Position numbers and translations under genes: made by a program. Of a stretch of DNA of 64,000 nucleotides, positions 48,860 through 61,772 are shown in pieces (positions within the stretch are counted from its first letter, which is position 1; each line of letters starts with the position of its first letter). This stretch comes from Odontesthes bonariensis (taxonomy: Eukaryota; Chordata; Actinopteri; Atheriniformes; Atherinopsidae). The notes beneath the pieces were generated by a model, which searched no databases, was not told where the DNA came from, and saw only the letters and a program-made list of their open reading frames with translations. Where the stretch lies: the NCBI RefSeq assembly GCF_027942865.1, contig NC_134524.1:4884036-4948035 (forward strand), in the 5' to 3' direction.

Positions 48860-49950
48860 CAGGGAGTGAAGGGTGCTGTCCACCACTGGTTTGAAGAGAG
48901 AAACGTGAAACACGGGGTGAACCTTTAGAGCTGCCGGCACTGGGGTTGATAACACGTTCAATGGGATAGGGGCCGATGTAGCGTGACGCCAGCTTCCTGG
49001 AGACCACCTGGAGTGGAAGGTCCCAGCCAGACCCGCTGCCCTACTTGATACTCCGGAGCAGGGAGGCGATGTCCGTCAGCTAAACGTCGGTTCTTGGCAG
49101 CTGTCCGTTCCAATGCGGCCCGAGCCTCACGCCAGACATGCGGCACCCGACGGAATTGGGCCTGAACAGAGGGTACAGCCACCTCCACCTCCTGACTTGG
49201 GAACAGCGGAGACTGGAAACCATGAGTGACCAAGAAGGGCATACTCCAACCAGGGCAGGTGAGTGGACCAGGAGACCGGGAGACGTGATGCCATGCAGCG
49301 CAGGGAGGCTTCCACTGCCTGGTTAACCCGTTCTGCCTGGCTATTAGACTAAGGATGATAACCAGAGGTGAGACTACAAGTGGCACCCAAAGACTGACAA
49401 CAAGCCCTCCAAACCTGAGAGGTGGACTGTGGACCCCGGACGCGATGTCATCAGGGATGCCATGCAGACGGAACACGTGCTGAATGAGAAGGTTGGCGGT
49501 CTCCAAGGCTGATGGAAGCTTGGGAAGACTGACCAGGTGCATGGCTTTAGAGAAACGGTCAATAACAGTAGCTTTTTCTCAAAGAGGCTCGGAGAGACTG
49601 ATCATCCCATCCGCACTCTGCTGCTAAAATACGGAAAGAAATAGCTAATTGAGATGCTGGTTGGTTTCCCTGACGAATGCTAAGAAGCTGCCCCTCTGCT
49701 TCTCTGTCTTTCATGGGGTGGTCAAAGACCTTTGTAAAAAGACTATAGTTAACTAATAATTCAGGCCACTGGCTTGAGACAGCCGTGGCCCATGAGGCGT
49801 TTAGTCCTAATAACAGACTCATTGTTATTAGGACTAATGGTCGGTAGTGAGTGTCATCGTCTGCTGGTTAAAAACTAAGGAACGCTGATGTAAACATTGT
49901 GCACATGTCAAAAACTGGGGGGGGGGTCATGAGAGTTTCACCATCTTGTC
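48860..49950 (-). pseudogene. Ty3/gypsy retrotransposon remnant (integrase joined to gag)
   Basis: Minus-strand frames show an integrase core piece ([31 protein letters not shown]) and downstream VGQRVWL. They also show a separate gag piece (VFDHPMKDREAEGQLLSIRQ, ISFRILAAECGWDD) at about 49560-49830. The protease, reverse transcriptase and RNase H are missing between them, joined near 49567. Frameshifts and stops break the frames. This is the left member of a duplicated module; the related remnant lies at 54935-60094. Confidence 0.75.
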
Positions 49951-50144
49951 TACATGTGTTTTGTGGACTTGGAGAAGGCTTAGAAACATGGAGATAATGG
50001 ATGGATGGATTGTTGATATTAAAATCGCTGCAAAAATATTTAATTTCTTTTTGTTTTCTAAGAGAATATTCAGAGAGAATTTGATCATGTGATATCTTTC
50101 AATGTACTATAACAATTGATCTGTGGAAAAAGGCTACTTTCATA

Positions 50145-51308
50145 CACTATATTGCCAAAAGTAGACGCTCATCTACCTTTACACGCATATGAACCAAAGT
50201 AAGATTCCATCCTTAATCCATATTAATTTAATATGACGTCGGCCCACCTTTTGCAGCTATAGCAGCTTCAACTCTTCTGGACAAGCTTTCCACAAGGTTT
50301 AGGAGTGTTTATGGGAATTTTTGACCGTTCTTCCAGAAGCACATTTGTGAGGTCAGACACTAATGTTGGACAGAAGGCCTGGCTCACAGTCTCTGCTCTA
50401 ATTCATCACAAAGATGTTCTATCGGGTTGAGGTCAGGACTCTGTGCAGGCCAGTCAGGTTCTTCCACACCAAACTGGCTCATCCATGTCTTTATGGACAT
50501 TGATTTGTACACTGGTGTGCAGTCATGTTGGAATAGCAAGGGGCTATTCCCCAAACTGTTTCCAAAAAGTTGGGAGCATGAAATGGTCCAAAATCTCTTG
50601 GTATGCTGAAGCATTCAGAGTTCCTTTCACTGGAACTAAAGGAACAAGCCCAGCTCCTGAAAAACAACCCCACACCATAATCCCCCCTCCACCAAACTTT
50701 ACACTTGGCACAATGCAGTCAGATAAGTACCATTCCCCTGGCAACCACCAAACCCAGACTCGTGCATCAGATTGCCAGATGGAAAAGCCTGATTGGTTAC
50801 TCCAGAGAAAGCGTCTCCACTGCTCTAGAGTCCAGTGGCGGCGTGCTTTACACCGCTGCATCAGGTGCTTTGCATTGCACTTGGTGACGTGTGGCTTGGA
50901 TGCAGTTGCCATGGAAACCCATTCCATGAAGCTCTCTACGCACTGTTCTTGAGCTAATCTGAAGGCCACATGAAGTTTGGAGGTCTGTAACGACTGACTC
51001 TGCAGAAAGTTGGCGACCTTTACGCTTCAGCATCCGCTGTTCCCGCTCTGTCATTTTACAGTTGACTGTGGAATATTTAGTGGTGAGGAAATTTCACGAC
51101 TGGACTTGTTGCACAGGTGGCATCCTATCACGCCACCACGATGGAATTCACTGAGCTCCTGAGAGCGACCCATTCTTTCACAGATGTTTGTAGAAGAAGT
51201 CTGCATGCCTAGGTTCTTGAATTTTTACACTTGTGGCCATGGAAGTGACTGCAATACCTGCATTTTATTATTTGGATGGGTAAAATAATACTTTTTGCCA
51301 ATATAGTG
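50145..51308 (-). pseudogene. Tc1/mariner element with broken transposase
   Basis: Terminal repeats CACTATATTGCCAAAAGTA / TACTTTTTGCCAATATAGTG (one mismatch and one indel) bound 1164 bp. Minus-strand frames contain the paired-type DNA-binding part ([14 protein letters not shown]), [14 protein letters not shown] (first catalytic Asp replaced by Asn), QHDCTPVYKS, and DLNPIEHLCDELEQRL with the final Glu. The coding region is split over at least three frames, so it is dead. It sits between receptor genes A and B and is duplicated at 60201. Confidence 0.85.
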
Positions 51309-51656
51309 CAGTTTGGGAGTTGTAGTTTTTGTTGACGCTATTGTTCTGTTGCACCAGCAGGGGGAGTTTGTGCCTAGATTGCGGCTGAGGCTTCTGCCCC
51401 TCGGACAGAAACAGCACCAAGCAAGCACAACTATTGCCTCCTGTGTCTGTGTTAGAGCCAAAATTAAGTACATGTGCTGGACTATCTCATTGTATTAACC
51501 ACTGAACTGAGTTTCAGTAGATTTTATTTCAGCACAGTGTAAGTCACCGTTCACGTGTTCTCTCGAAGCAGCAGAGAGTCCGTTCACAGAGACGCAGACA
51601 GGCTGTGGTATTCTTTCAGAGTTGAGTTTAAAAAAAACATTCTCGTGATACACGAG

Positions 51657-51662
51657 TTTATT
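51657..51662 (-). promoter_or_regulatory. Candidate polyadenylation signal of receptor B
   Basis: AATAAA on the minus strand lies about 250 bp after the stop codon of receptor B. The same signal occurs at the corresponding place (61517-61522) after receptor C. Another AATAAA lies at 51523-51528. Confidence 0.45.
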
Positions 51663-51912
51663 TTTAAGATCTTTAATTCACATGACATGACCCATGTGCT
51701 TCTTCAAGCTTACATGCAGCTCTAAAACTAGATATCAACGAATATATCAGTGTATCAGTTAACTTACTTTTAACAGCAACAGGCGCAGTGAATTTAAAAA
51801 GAAAAACAACTTGTAGATACTGATGATATTTACATGGTATTTCCTAAGTCATTATCTCAATACTGAAATCACCTTCTATTTATCACCGACTTGATTGACT
51901 TATTTTTTCCAT

Positions 51913-54470
51913 TCACTTGTTGGGAGGAAATGAGTTCCGTATGGTGGCTCTGAGTTTTTCACTTTGAAGAAGTCCGACCAGCAGCAGCAGTAGAGCCACC
52001 ATCACAATGGTGAAAACGGTCCTTAAGACGACGTAGATGTGACAGGGACGAGTGTGTGGGTGTTGCTCTGCAAAGAGGACGCAGAAAATGTGCATGAAAC
52101 ACAACTGAGCTGAAATGTTTTAAAGGCTTTTTGAACCATTTTTAATCAGAATCTGACAAGACACATTATTTTAAACGGCTCAACAACATTAGCAGCAATT
52201 ACTGTGGTTAGTAATCACTGACAGTCTCTGTCATCACTGAACCTTTTCAGGGTCTCACCTCTGACAGCCAGCCAGCTCTCTGCTGATTCTCCGACTCCTG
52301 GGATGTTACATTTGTAGAGTCCTTCATCAGACTTGGAAACTCTGCCGATGGCCACGTTTCCTGCGGAGCTGCTGCTGATGTGGACTCCATCTTTGTAGAA
52401 GTCAGTTGTGAAATTGAAGGACTTCATCTTGTTTCTGCAGCTCAGAGTCACAGCTTCTCCCTCCATCACAGGATGAGCAGGACTCTCCAGGATGACAGAG
52501 CCATCTGAACAAAAAGGGTTTGACATCCATCTCATGTTAAGATCTTGATGAATTCATCAAAAACATTGATGTGTCAGGGCAAACACTGGAAAAAATGCCC
52601 CTCCAAAAATAAGTAAGAAAAACAACAAATACAAGACGTTTTTGCTTGAAATAAGCAAAAAAATCTGCCAATGGAACCAGTGAAAATCGGCTTGTCAAGA
52701 TTTCCTGAAATAAGATGTGATATCTAGGACTTTTTTTTAGATAAAAGTGATCTTGAAATTAGCTTTAAAACCAATTCAAATGTAAAAAAAAGCTTGTTTC
52801 ATATGAAATCCGACTCAAAACAATTTGTTTTGAAGACTTTTTCGCTTAAAGGGATACGCCACCCCCAGGCCAAATTAAGTGTATCCCTGCATTCCCGAGA
52901 CATAAATAAGTGTGTGGGAGCGTTTTCCTGGCGACCCAGGCATTGTCCGAATCTCACAGCACTGACCACTGCTTGGTTTCGCGTAATACCTCCATGCTTG
53001 CGTCGCCGATCGAAATATTACTCCGCTCAACCTCTGTTTCGAACTCAGATGGGACAGCTGTACGTTTCAGTCTTGGCACCATCCTTTGCGAAGCGTGGGT
53101 CATTTTTTTGGTCATAGTCTTCTGGCTTGAAATGCTCCTCGCAAACACGGTATTGGTTTATATTTTTTCCCTGGCTGCTTCACGCTGGTTTGTTTGAGGA
53201 AGTCGGGGGTGGGGATTCCCAATGAGGTAGCGGGGAGTGTGCGTCGGCTGTGTTGTCCGCACCGGAAACTAGTTCCCAAACCGACATGAGCAAACCAAGC
53301 CTTCCGTGTTGATTTACACAGTCATTTGCACTCGATGTGAAAGTACACCACTCACACAGTAATTAGAAGGTAAATCAAGTCAATTAATTCACGTTGGGCG
53401 AAATATTTCGATTGGCGACGCTAGCATGGAGGGATTACGCGTAACCAAGCAGTGGTCAGTGCTGTGAGATTCGGACAATGTCAGGGTCGCCAGGAAAACG
53501 CTCCCACACACTTATTTATGTCTGGAATGCGGGGATACACTTAATTTGGCCTGGGGGTGGCGTATCCCTTTAACAGGATATTCAAAATGTATTGTATTAA
53601 AACAAGTCCCTATATCTGGCTGAAATAGTACTTAGGCAGTTGTGTCTTGTATTAAGCGTAATGAGATATTTTAACTAGAAATGAGATAAATATACTTGGT
53701 AAGACTTTGATTTTTTCCAGTGAACGTACCAGTGACATTGATACTGATGATGTTGCTCACGTCCCATCTTCCAGCCACACACACATAAACTCCACTGTCC
53801 TCCGGATAAAGATTTTTGATGCTGCAGGTTGATCTTGTTGGGGTTTTACAAGATTGTAATTTCCCCTCAAGCTTTTTTATGACTCCGTCATTAAACTCTG
53901 ACTCACAACGAAAAGTTACCTGTTCATAGCTAAAGAACTGCAGTTTGTCTGGAGTGATATGAAGAGAAGCTGAATCTGAGACAAACAAGAGAATTACAGA
54001 AAAACATTAAAAGCGCATTCTATTCCTTTCAATATTTTCTTACAACTTTGTCAGCGTTTCTAAACACAGCAGTGAATAGATAAGGTTCGTGCTAGCTGGT
54101 ACTGACCGACTCTCTGAGCATGTTCACACTGCAGGATCATCACAGCCATCACTGAATAGACAAAAGAAATGACATTAAACATGACAGACACATGTTTATT
54201 ACAATATAAGGTTTGTCAACTTCAACAGGAACTCCTGAAGGTGTATTTGTTAGAAAAAAGTGTCGCATTTCAGCTTTAAGTCTAATATGTAAGATCAAAG
54301 ACATGAACAAAAGGTTCGTCTACAGGAAACTTTTGAAACGCCACAGACGTTTAAACAGCCTTCATAACTTTAAACAACCTCTTTATCTCTTATTTTTTAT
54401 CTGGATGAGCAGGAAATGGAGATAAATGTGCGTACTCACACAGTCTGAAGCAGAGAGCTGTGACCTCCAT
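51913..54470 (-). CDS. Fc-receptor-like immune receptor B (two Ig domains, short tail)
   Basis: The product would be a cell-surface receptor of about 240 residues with a complete open structure. Exons: 54440-54470 (start ATG), 54107-54151, 53730-53975 (D1), 52259-52504 (D2) and 51913-52067 (membrane span and stop). Phases are 1 throughout. D1 and D2 match receptor A, including NFT and NVT glycosylation sites. The last exon encodes RPCHIYVVLRTVFTIVM, a Leu-rich membrane span and a 16-residue tail (LQSEKLRATIRNSFPPNK region) with no tyrosine. It thus lacks ITIM or ITAM and may need a signalling partner; the Arg at the membrane edge could serve this. Intron 3 (D1-D2) carries the same nested MITE as receptor A. 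Confidence 0.85.
52584..53722. mobile_element. MITE with nested TTAA foldback element, intron D1-D2 of receptor B
   Basis: This is the same structure as 46462-47600 at an exact offset of 6122 bp. The outer element is 52584-53722 and the nested palindrome is 52860-53569 between TTAA copies. The shared nested state shows that A and B were duplicated after both insertions. Confidence 0.9.
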
Positions 54471-56906
54471 GTCGTCTTGCTGCTGAATGAACGTGAGGCG
54501 GGCGTGGAAAGTGACTGAACAGGGTTTCTTCCTGTGTGGCTTATTTCTGTAACAGCTTTCATAGAACCACAGCCGGTAAAAGGGGTTTTATTGTCATCAC
54601 TAAGTGGGGCAAAGAACAGAGGAGGACAAATCCTGCCTGTAGAAAATGTCAAATTAATGTTTACTGTTATTTTGTGTGTTTTGTTATGTTACATTGCAAC
54701 AGATCAACTTCTCAGTCAGCACCATGGGGGCGCTAGAGGAAAACTAAGTATGTTTATCAGAGTTATTCATATTCATAATCGGGAAACCAAAGATATGCTG
54801 AACATGTTAAGCCAATTCTTTTCCTAGGCAAGTTATTTCAGTGAATGAAGGTAATCGACTTTGGGAGGGACATAAAAGGTCAGAGAATCCAACTCAGTAA
54901 TGGAAATCATCTGGCCAAAGTTCCCTGGTGGCCGTCAATGACACGAGGGGGAGGAGGGGGGTTGGCCAGGGAGTGAAGGGTGGTGTCCACCACTGGATTG
55001 AGGAGAGAAACGTGAAACACAGGGTGAACCTTTAGAGCTGCCGGCACTGGGGTTGATAACACGTTCAATGGGATAGGGGCCGATGTAGCGTGACGCCAGC
55101 TTCCTGGAGACCACCTGGAGTGGAAGGTCCCGGGCTGACAGCCAGACCCGCTGCCCTACTTGATACTCCGGGGCAGGGAGGCGGTGTCCGTCTGCTAAAC
55201 GTCGGTTCTTGGCAGCTTTCCGTTCCAATGCGGCCCGAGCCTCACGCGCACCCGACGGAATTGGGCCTGAACAGAGGGTACAGCCACCTCCACCTCCTGA
55301 CTTGGGAACAGCGGAGACTGGAAACCATGAGTGACCATGAAGGGCATACTCCAACCAGGGCAGGTGAGTGGACCAGGAGACCGGGAGACGTGATGCCATG
55401 CAGCGCAGGGAGGCTTCCACTGCCTGGTTAACCCGTTCTGCCTGGCTATTAGACTAAGGATGATAACCAGAGGTGAGACTACAAGTGAGTACTGAATGAG
55501 AAGGTCGGCGGTCTCCAAGGCTGATGGAAGCTTGGGAAGACTGACCAGGTGCATGGCTTTAGTGAAACGGTCAATAACAGTAAGTATAGTCATGTTACCT
55601 TCAGATGGAGGATGACCAGTGACACAGAGATGCAGGACCAGGGACAGCGTGGGATGGGCAGCGGCTGCAGGAGTCCGGCCGGGGAGCTGTCTGAGGGCTT
55701 GTTGCGGGCACAGACAGCACAAGCCATGACAAATTCCCTGATGTCAGCGGTCACGGAAGGCCAACAGAAGCACTGGCAAATCAGGGCAATGGTCTGATGC
55801 ATACCCGGATGGCAGGCGATTTTAGAAAAATGCCCCCACTGGAGTACTGAGGCTCTTACCAGTGGAAGAACAAAGAGTCGGCCCGGTGGACAGTCTGTGG
55901 GTGTCGGGTGCTGTTGAAGCGCCTCCAGGACCTCCTGTTTTACCTGCCACTGATGGCACCCACCACACAGGAGGGGTGGAGGATGGGGTCCATTGCGGCC
56001 TCATCTGTATCTGTGAGAGTAAACTGACGAGAGAGAGCGTCCGGCTTATCGTTCTTGGGGCCAGGTCGGTAGGTCAGGGTGAAATTGAAATGGCCCAAGA
56101 ATAGAACCCACGAGACTGGCGGGAGTTCAGCTGGTGGGGAGAGCGGAGATACGACAGGTTCTTGTGGTCAGTCGATACTATGAATGGCGACCGCCAGCAA
56201 CTCTCGGTTCCCCACGTCATGATTTCTTTCAGCAGGGGAGAGTTGATGAGAGAAAAAAGCACAAGGATGAAGTTTATTGTCCGCAGGAAGGCGCTGGGAG
56301 AGGACGGCCCCCACTCCTGAGTCTGAGGCGTCAACTTCCAAGACAAACTGTCTCTTGGGATCTGGGTGGACAAGAACGGGAGCAGTATTGAACATAGATT
56401 TTTAACTTTCTAAAAGCCTGTTGTGCCTCCTGACTCCAGGTTAAGGGCACTTTAATAGAAGTCAGCTGAGTCAGTGGAGCAGCAATCTTGCAAAAAAATT
56501 CTAATAAATCTGCGATACAAATGAACAAATATGAGAAATTCTGCAGCCGCTTTCTTGAATCAGGGGTAGGCCAATCTGCCACAGCTTTAATTTTTGGCAA
56601 GGTCTGGACGCAGCTGCCTCTTCTCAATGATATAGCCCAGAAAAGCAACCGTGGACTTGTGGAAATCACACTTCTCAGATTTGACAAAAAGTTTGTTTTC
56701 TAATAGCCAGTGAAGCACCTCCCTGATGTGCTCCACGTGCTCACTGGGAGCGCGGGAGAAAATCAAAATGTCATCCAAATACACAAACAAATGCTTATTT
56801 AAAAAATCACGCCGTACATCATTTACCATGGCTTGAAAAACTGCTGGGGCATTAGTAATTCCAAAAGGCTCAACTAAATATTCAAAATGACCCAAGGGAG
56901 TATTAA

Positions 56907-57357
56907 CCCTCTAGACCCCAACAGAATTTTACAACAATGCCCCAGATTCCTGAGAATTCTGAAAGAAATGGGCAATTTGAGAAACATTTCATATAACCAA
57001 GAATAACTTGAAAACTAATGACAAGTGTTCATTGTAAGTTTCTTTCTATTTAAAGATTGGAAATGGCTCTTTCAAATGATATGTGATCCATTAGGAATTA
57101 TTCATTCATGTATTCCATAGACGACCATTGAACTGTATCAAAAAGGATATTTTGAGACTGAACAAATATTCACTCCTCTTTTTAACTTGAAATTGATAGT
57201 TATAGCACTGTAGGCATATTTAAGTATTATTTTGCATAACATATCAACATCTCAGGTGATTCTGAACGACCTCAGTAATAATAAAATGTAAGTAAAGTGA
57301 ATGTAATGAAATTTGTTTTTATTGAAATTCAGTGTAATTTCCCCCCTCACCCCCTGC

Positions 57358-57423
<66 letters not shown>

Positions 57424-58800
57424 TACACACATGCCTACATGTAATGTAAAGCGACCTTGGGTATCTTGAAAAGCGCTATTTAAAACTAAATTATTATTGT
57501 TATTATTATTATAGACGATAGGCTATGATGCAGAGAAATAGGGGCAGCTATTTGGTAACCTTCCTCAGAGAAAAAAGTTTGGGCCCACTTCAGAACTTCA
57601 CTACAGTACCATGACAAGACTACCACAAACAATTTTCCACAAAATGTATTAAGTATTTCAAATACGTTTGCACAATTACATTTATAAGATCGAGTTGATC
57701 GTAGTCTAACTCTGGCAACCTAAATGCTGGGGCTATCACTCGGTGGACGAATGATGGGGACAGGTCCGGTTTGAAATTCTCGCATTATAATCAGGCACGA
57801 CATCACTTGAAATGTTTGTTGATAGGCGCCTTACATAAACCGGGAAACATGTGTAGGCTACTTATACCAGGCAGGTAGTTAGATTACCAGTAGCAAACAA
57901 GGAGTTAGACTTTTAAAAAAAAAAATCTACAGTTTCGTTAGACATTTCCTCTCCGGAGTTCAGCGTTTCGAGTTGCTCTTGCTAGCACTGTCACTGGATT
58001 ACATCGCTACAATAAGGAAGGACTTGGATTTGGAAATTACTTCAACTATTACTACTATTTTGGGATCTTCAATGGTAACCAACAGATAAGGTAATGATCA
58101 TCATCATCTTTGCTTTATTATCTATTAGTTTAGGTGTAGTCTGGTGCAGGTGTAGTCGGGTGTATGCTCCGTTGAAGGACACTGACCGGCAAGCTCGCAA
58201 ATAACTAACGATAAATCAGCTGGAGTTAGCATGGCTAATCAAAACGGCTGTAGGTGACAAGGTTGGCCACTACGTCTCAAATTTAGGTTGTATATCTATC
58301 TAAATCACATTTACAACTTACATTAGTGTCACTGAAATCCGAGTCGGACAATTGCGAACCGGTGCAAATTGCCAGGTAAACATCCGCGGTCTTTTCGGAG
58401 CTGTCATTTTCTTGATCTTGATTTTCTTGAATTGAGTGGCTGAGGTAATCGAGTAATAATGAACGAAGCTGGTAGCTACAAAGTAATACTTAGCACACTG
58501 CGAACCAATATCAAACATAACTACAGTAGATAGCACAATTAGCCGGCTAGTGAAGCTGCGCCCAAACGCAGAACCTCCGCTCTCATATCAGTCTCAACTG
58601 CGGCCAAAAGAAATCCCTCAAAAACATGACAATATCTCGAAATAATTGAATACAAACATATATATTTTAATACAACAATCTGTTCATTAAGCTGTTGTGA
58701 ACTAGTGAAGTGTGTAGTTACAGTTCAGCAACATCATTTTCCCGTAGTAAGACGTGTATTTTCATGCCGGCCGGCGGCGGCCGCTATGGTGTGTAGAGGG
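56907..58800. mobile_element. piggyBac-like non-autonomous element inside gypsy RT
   Basis: The ends CCCTCTAGACCCC and GGTGTGTAGAGGG are imperfect inverted repeats beginning CCCT, directly flanked by TTAA (56903-56906 and 58801-58804). This is the piggyBac pattern. The 1894-bp interior has no transposase frame. It contains a (CA)n tract and a LINE/SINE-type tail (AAAGCGACCTTGGG then (ATT)n near 57450-57510). The gypsy RT frame continues on each side, so insertion post-dates the gypsy element. Confidence 0.82.
57361..57421 (+). repeat. (AC)n microsatellite
   Basis: About 30 uninterrupted AC dinucleotides lie inside the piggyBac-like element. Confidence 0.97.
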
Positions 58801-60200
58801 TTAAACGCTTCCATTTGTCGCCCTCATGGATTCTGACTAAATGATAGGCACTGCGAAGATCCAGTTTGGTAAAAATGACAGCATCGTGCAGAGGACCAAA
58901 AGCAGAGACCAAGAGTGGAAGCAGGTATTTGTTCTTTACTGTTATGTCATTTAATTCCGCGTAGTTGATGCAGGGGCAGAATGATTTGTCCTTTTTCTCT
59001 ATAAAGAAAAACCCAGCTCCATGTGGAGACGATGAGGGTCTAATTAATCATGTGTCTAGGGATTCCGTCATGTAATTTTCGATTGTCTCCCTCTCAGGTT
59101 TACTGAGGTCCTGGGGATCCTTACTGGTCCTGGTCCTTTCTAAAAAAAAAACTGTAGGTCATGGTGTTACTGGGTAACAATACTCAAGTCTATTTTCTAC
59201 GTTTTGTTGGGGGACCTGGTGAGTAGACCTATGACTGCTCAGCGAAGGCAGTGAGCATTGCAGTAAGAGCTCCACCCTCGCATCGTAGAGGTCCCCCAGT
59301 CCACATGTGGGTTATGGGTCTTCAGCCAGGGGAGCACCATCACCACCTGAGTCACAGGAGAATTTATTGCAAAGAATTTAATATACTCCTGGTGGTTGCC
59401 TGATAGGAGAAGCTTAACAGGCTCAGTCTTATGCGTTATGAGGTCGATTCGTCAGCCATCTATAGCCAACACTTTCTTGGGTATGTCTAATTCCCGGAGG
59501 GTTAAGTTCTGTTCCTTGACAAATGTCGAGTCTATAAAAATCTCATCAGCCCCACTGTGCACCAGCACGGAAACCGGGATGGTATAGTGACGCCGGAGTA
59601 ACGCACCTTTGAGATGGACATGTGAAGAGGCAGCAGTACATGGAGTGGAAGATCGGCTTACCAGGGCCCTCTGGGAGTGCAAGGGGGGCCGGCGGTTCTG
59701 CAGCAATGGGCACCAGGCAAGAATGTGACCTCCCTGGTTGCAGTAAATGCAAAGGCTGTTTGTGTCTCGCCTACGTCGTTCGGTCGGGGTTAATCAGGCG
59801 CAACCTAGCTGCATGAGTTCCTCCCGTGGAGGTGTAGTAGATAGCTGCGGGAAAAACCCAGGCACTGGAGGAGGAGCGGTGAAGCGACTTCTGTTATCAG
59901 GGTGATGACCAGGCATTGGGGAGGAACGTCGAGAATTCTGCCCTCTCCCTACGTCTCTCCCTGAGCCTCTTATCTAAACAAATGGTCAACTGTATAAGAT
60001 CCCCTAATTACTTGGTTTCATCCTGCACCGCTAACTCCTCCTTTAAGTCATCATTTAAGAGGCTCGGAGAGACTGATCATCCCATCCGCAATCCATTAAT
60101 TTCTTTTTGTTTTCTAAGAAAATATTCAGAGAGAATTTGATCATGTGATATCTTTCAATGTACTATAACAATTGATCTGTGGAAAAAGGCTACTATCATA

Positions 60201-61168
60201 CACTATATTGCCAAAAGTAGATGCTCATCTACCTTTACACGCATATGAACCAAAGGAAGATTCCATCCTTAATCCAGAGGGTTTAATATGACGTCGGCCC
60301 ACCTTTTGCAGCTCCAACAGCTTCAACTCTTCTGGACAAGCTTTCCACAAGGTTTAGGAGTGTTTATGGGAATTTTTGACCGTTCTTCCAGAAGCACATT
60401 TGTGAGGTCAGACACTGATGTTGGACAGAAGGCCTGGCTCACAGTCTCTGCTCTAATTCATCACAAAGGTGTTCTATCGGGTTGAGGTCAGGACTCTGTG
60501 CAGGCCAGTGAGGTTCTTCCACACCAAACTGGCTCATCCATGTCTTTATGGACATTGATTTGTACACTGGTGTGCAGTCATGTTGGAATAGCAAGGGGCT
60601 ATTCCCCAAACTGTTTCCAAAAAGTTGGGAGCATGAAATTGTTTAAAATCTCTTGATATGCTGAAGCATTCAGAGTTCTTTTCACTGGAACTAAGGGGCC
60701 AAGCCCAGCTCCTGAGTCAGATAAGTACCGTTCCCCTGGCAACCGCCAATCCCAGACCCGTGCATCAGATTGCCAGATGGAAAAGCGTGATTCGTCACTC
60801 CAGAGAAGGCGTCTCCACTGCTCTGGAGTCCAGTGGCGGCGTGCTTTACACCGCTGCATCAGATGCTTTGCATTGCACTTGGTGATGTATGCTTGGATGC
60901 AGCTGCCATGGATACCCATTCCATGAAGCTCTCTACACACTGTTCTTGAGCTAATCTCAAGGTCACGTGAAGTTTGGAGGTTTCCTATCACGCCACAACG
61001 ATGGAATTCACTGAGCTCCTGAGAGCGACCCATTCTTTCACAGATGTTTGTAGAAGAAGTCTGCATGCCTAGGTGCTTGAATTTATACACTTGTGGCCAT
61101 GGAAGTGATTGGAATACCTGAGTTTAATTATTTGGATGGGTAAGAGAATACTTTTTGGCAATATAGTG
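60201..61168 (-). pseudogene. Tc1/mariner element, second copy, internally deleted
   Basis: This 968-bp copy has the same ends (CACTATATTGCCAAAAGTA) and the same flanks as the element at 50145. Minus-strand frames include [11 protein letters not shown] with the first catalytic Asp intact, and [14 protein letters not shown]. About 200 bp is missing in two blocks (near 60715 and 60975), and the C-terminal catalytic part is frameshifted. It comes from duplication of the receptor module, not from new transposition. Confidence 0.85.
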
Positions 61169-61516
61169 CAGTTTGGGAGTTGTAGTTTTTGTTGACGCTA
61201 TTGTTCTGTTGCACCAGCAGGGGGAGTTTGTGCCTAGATTGCGGCTGAGGCTTCTGCCCCTCGGACAGAAACAGCACCAAGCAAGCACAACTATTGCCTC
61301 CTGTGTCTGTGTTAGAGCCAAAATTAAGTACATGTGCTGGACTATCTCATTGTATTAACCACTGAACTTAGTTTCAGTAGATTTTATTTCAGCACAGTGT
61401 AAGTCACCGTTCACGTGTTCTCTCAAAGCAGCAGAGAGTCCGTTCACAGAGACGCAGACAGGCTGTGGTATTCTTTCAGAGTTGAGTTTAAAAAAAACAT
61501 TCTCGTGATACACGAG

Positions 61517-61522
61517 TTTATT
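61517..61522 (-). promoter_or_regulatory. Candidate polyadenylation signal of receptor C
   Basis: AATAAA on the minus strand lies about 250 bp downstream of the receptor C stop codon, at the position matching 51657-51662 of receptor B. Confidence 0.45.
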
Positions 61523-61772
61523 TTTAAGATCTTTATTTCACATGACATGACCCATGTGCTTCTTCAAGCTTACATGCAGCTCTAAAACTAGATATCAACG
61601 AATATATCAGTGTATCAGTTAACTTACTTTTAACAGCAACAGGCGCAGTGAATTTAAAAAGAAAAACAACTTGTAGATACTGATGATATTTACATGGTAT
61701 TTCCTAAGTCATTATCTCAATACTGAAACCACCTTCTATTTATCACTGACTTGATTGACTTATTTTTTCCAT

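Larger units (their letters stand above)
54935..60094 (-). pseudogene. Ty3/gypsy retrotransposon, nearly full pol but broken
   Basis: In minus-strand order: gag zinc knuckle CIYCNQGGHILAWC (about 59700-59770); protease region with VLVHSGADE (59452-59706), where the catalytic Asp of D-S-G is His; reverse transcriptase 58805-59150 ([13 protein letters not shown]) and 56587-56902 ([24 protein letters not shown]); RNase H ([17 protein letters not shown]) near 56300; integrase zinc-binding part (FVMACAVCARNKPS) near 55700; core (AMHLVSLPKLPSA); and C-terminal [15 protein letters not shown] near 55150. Frameshifts, stops and a 1.9-kb insertion (56907-58800) inactivate it. The 5' end of gag is cut at 60094 and I see no LTR pair. 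Confidence 0.85.
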
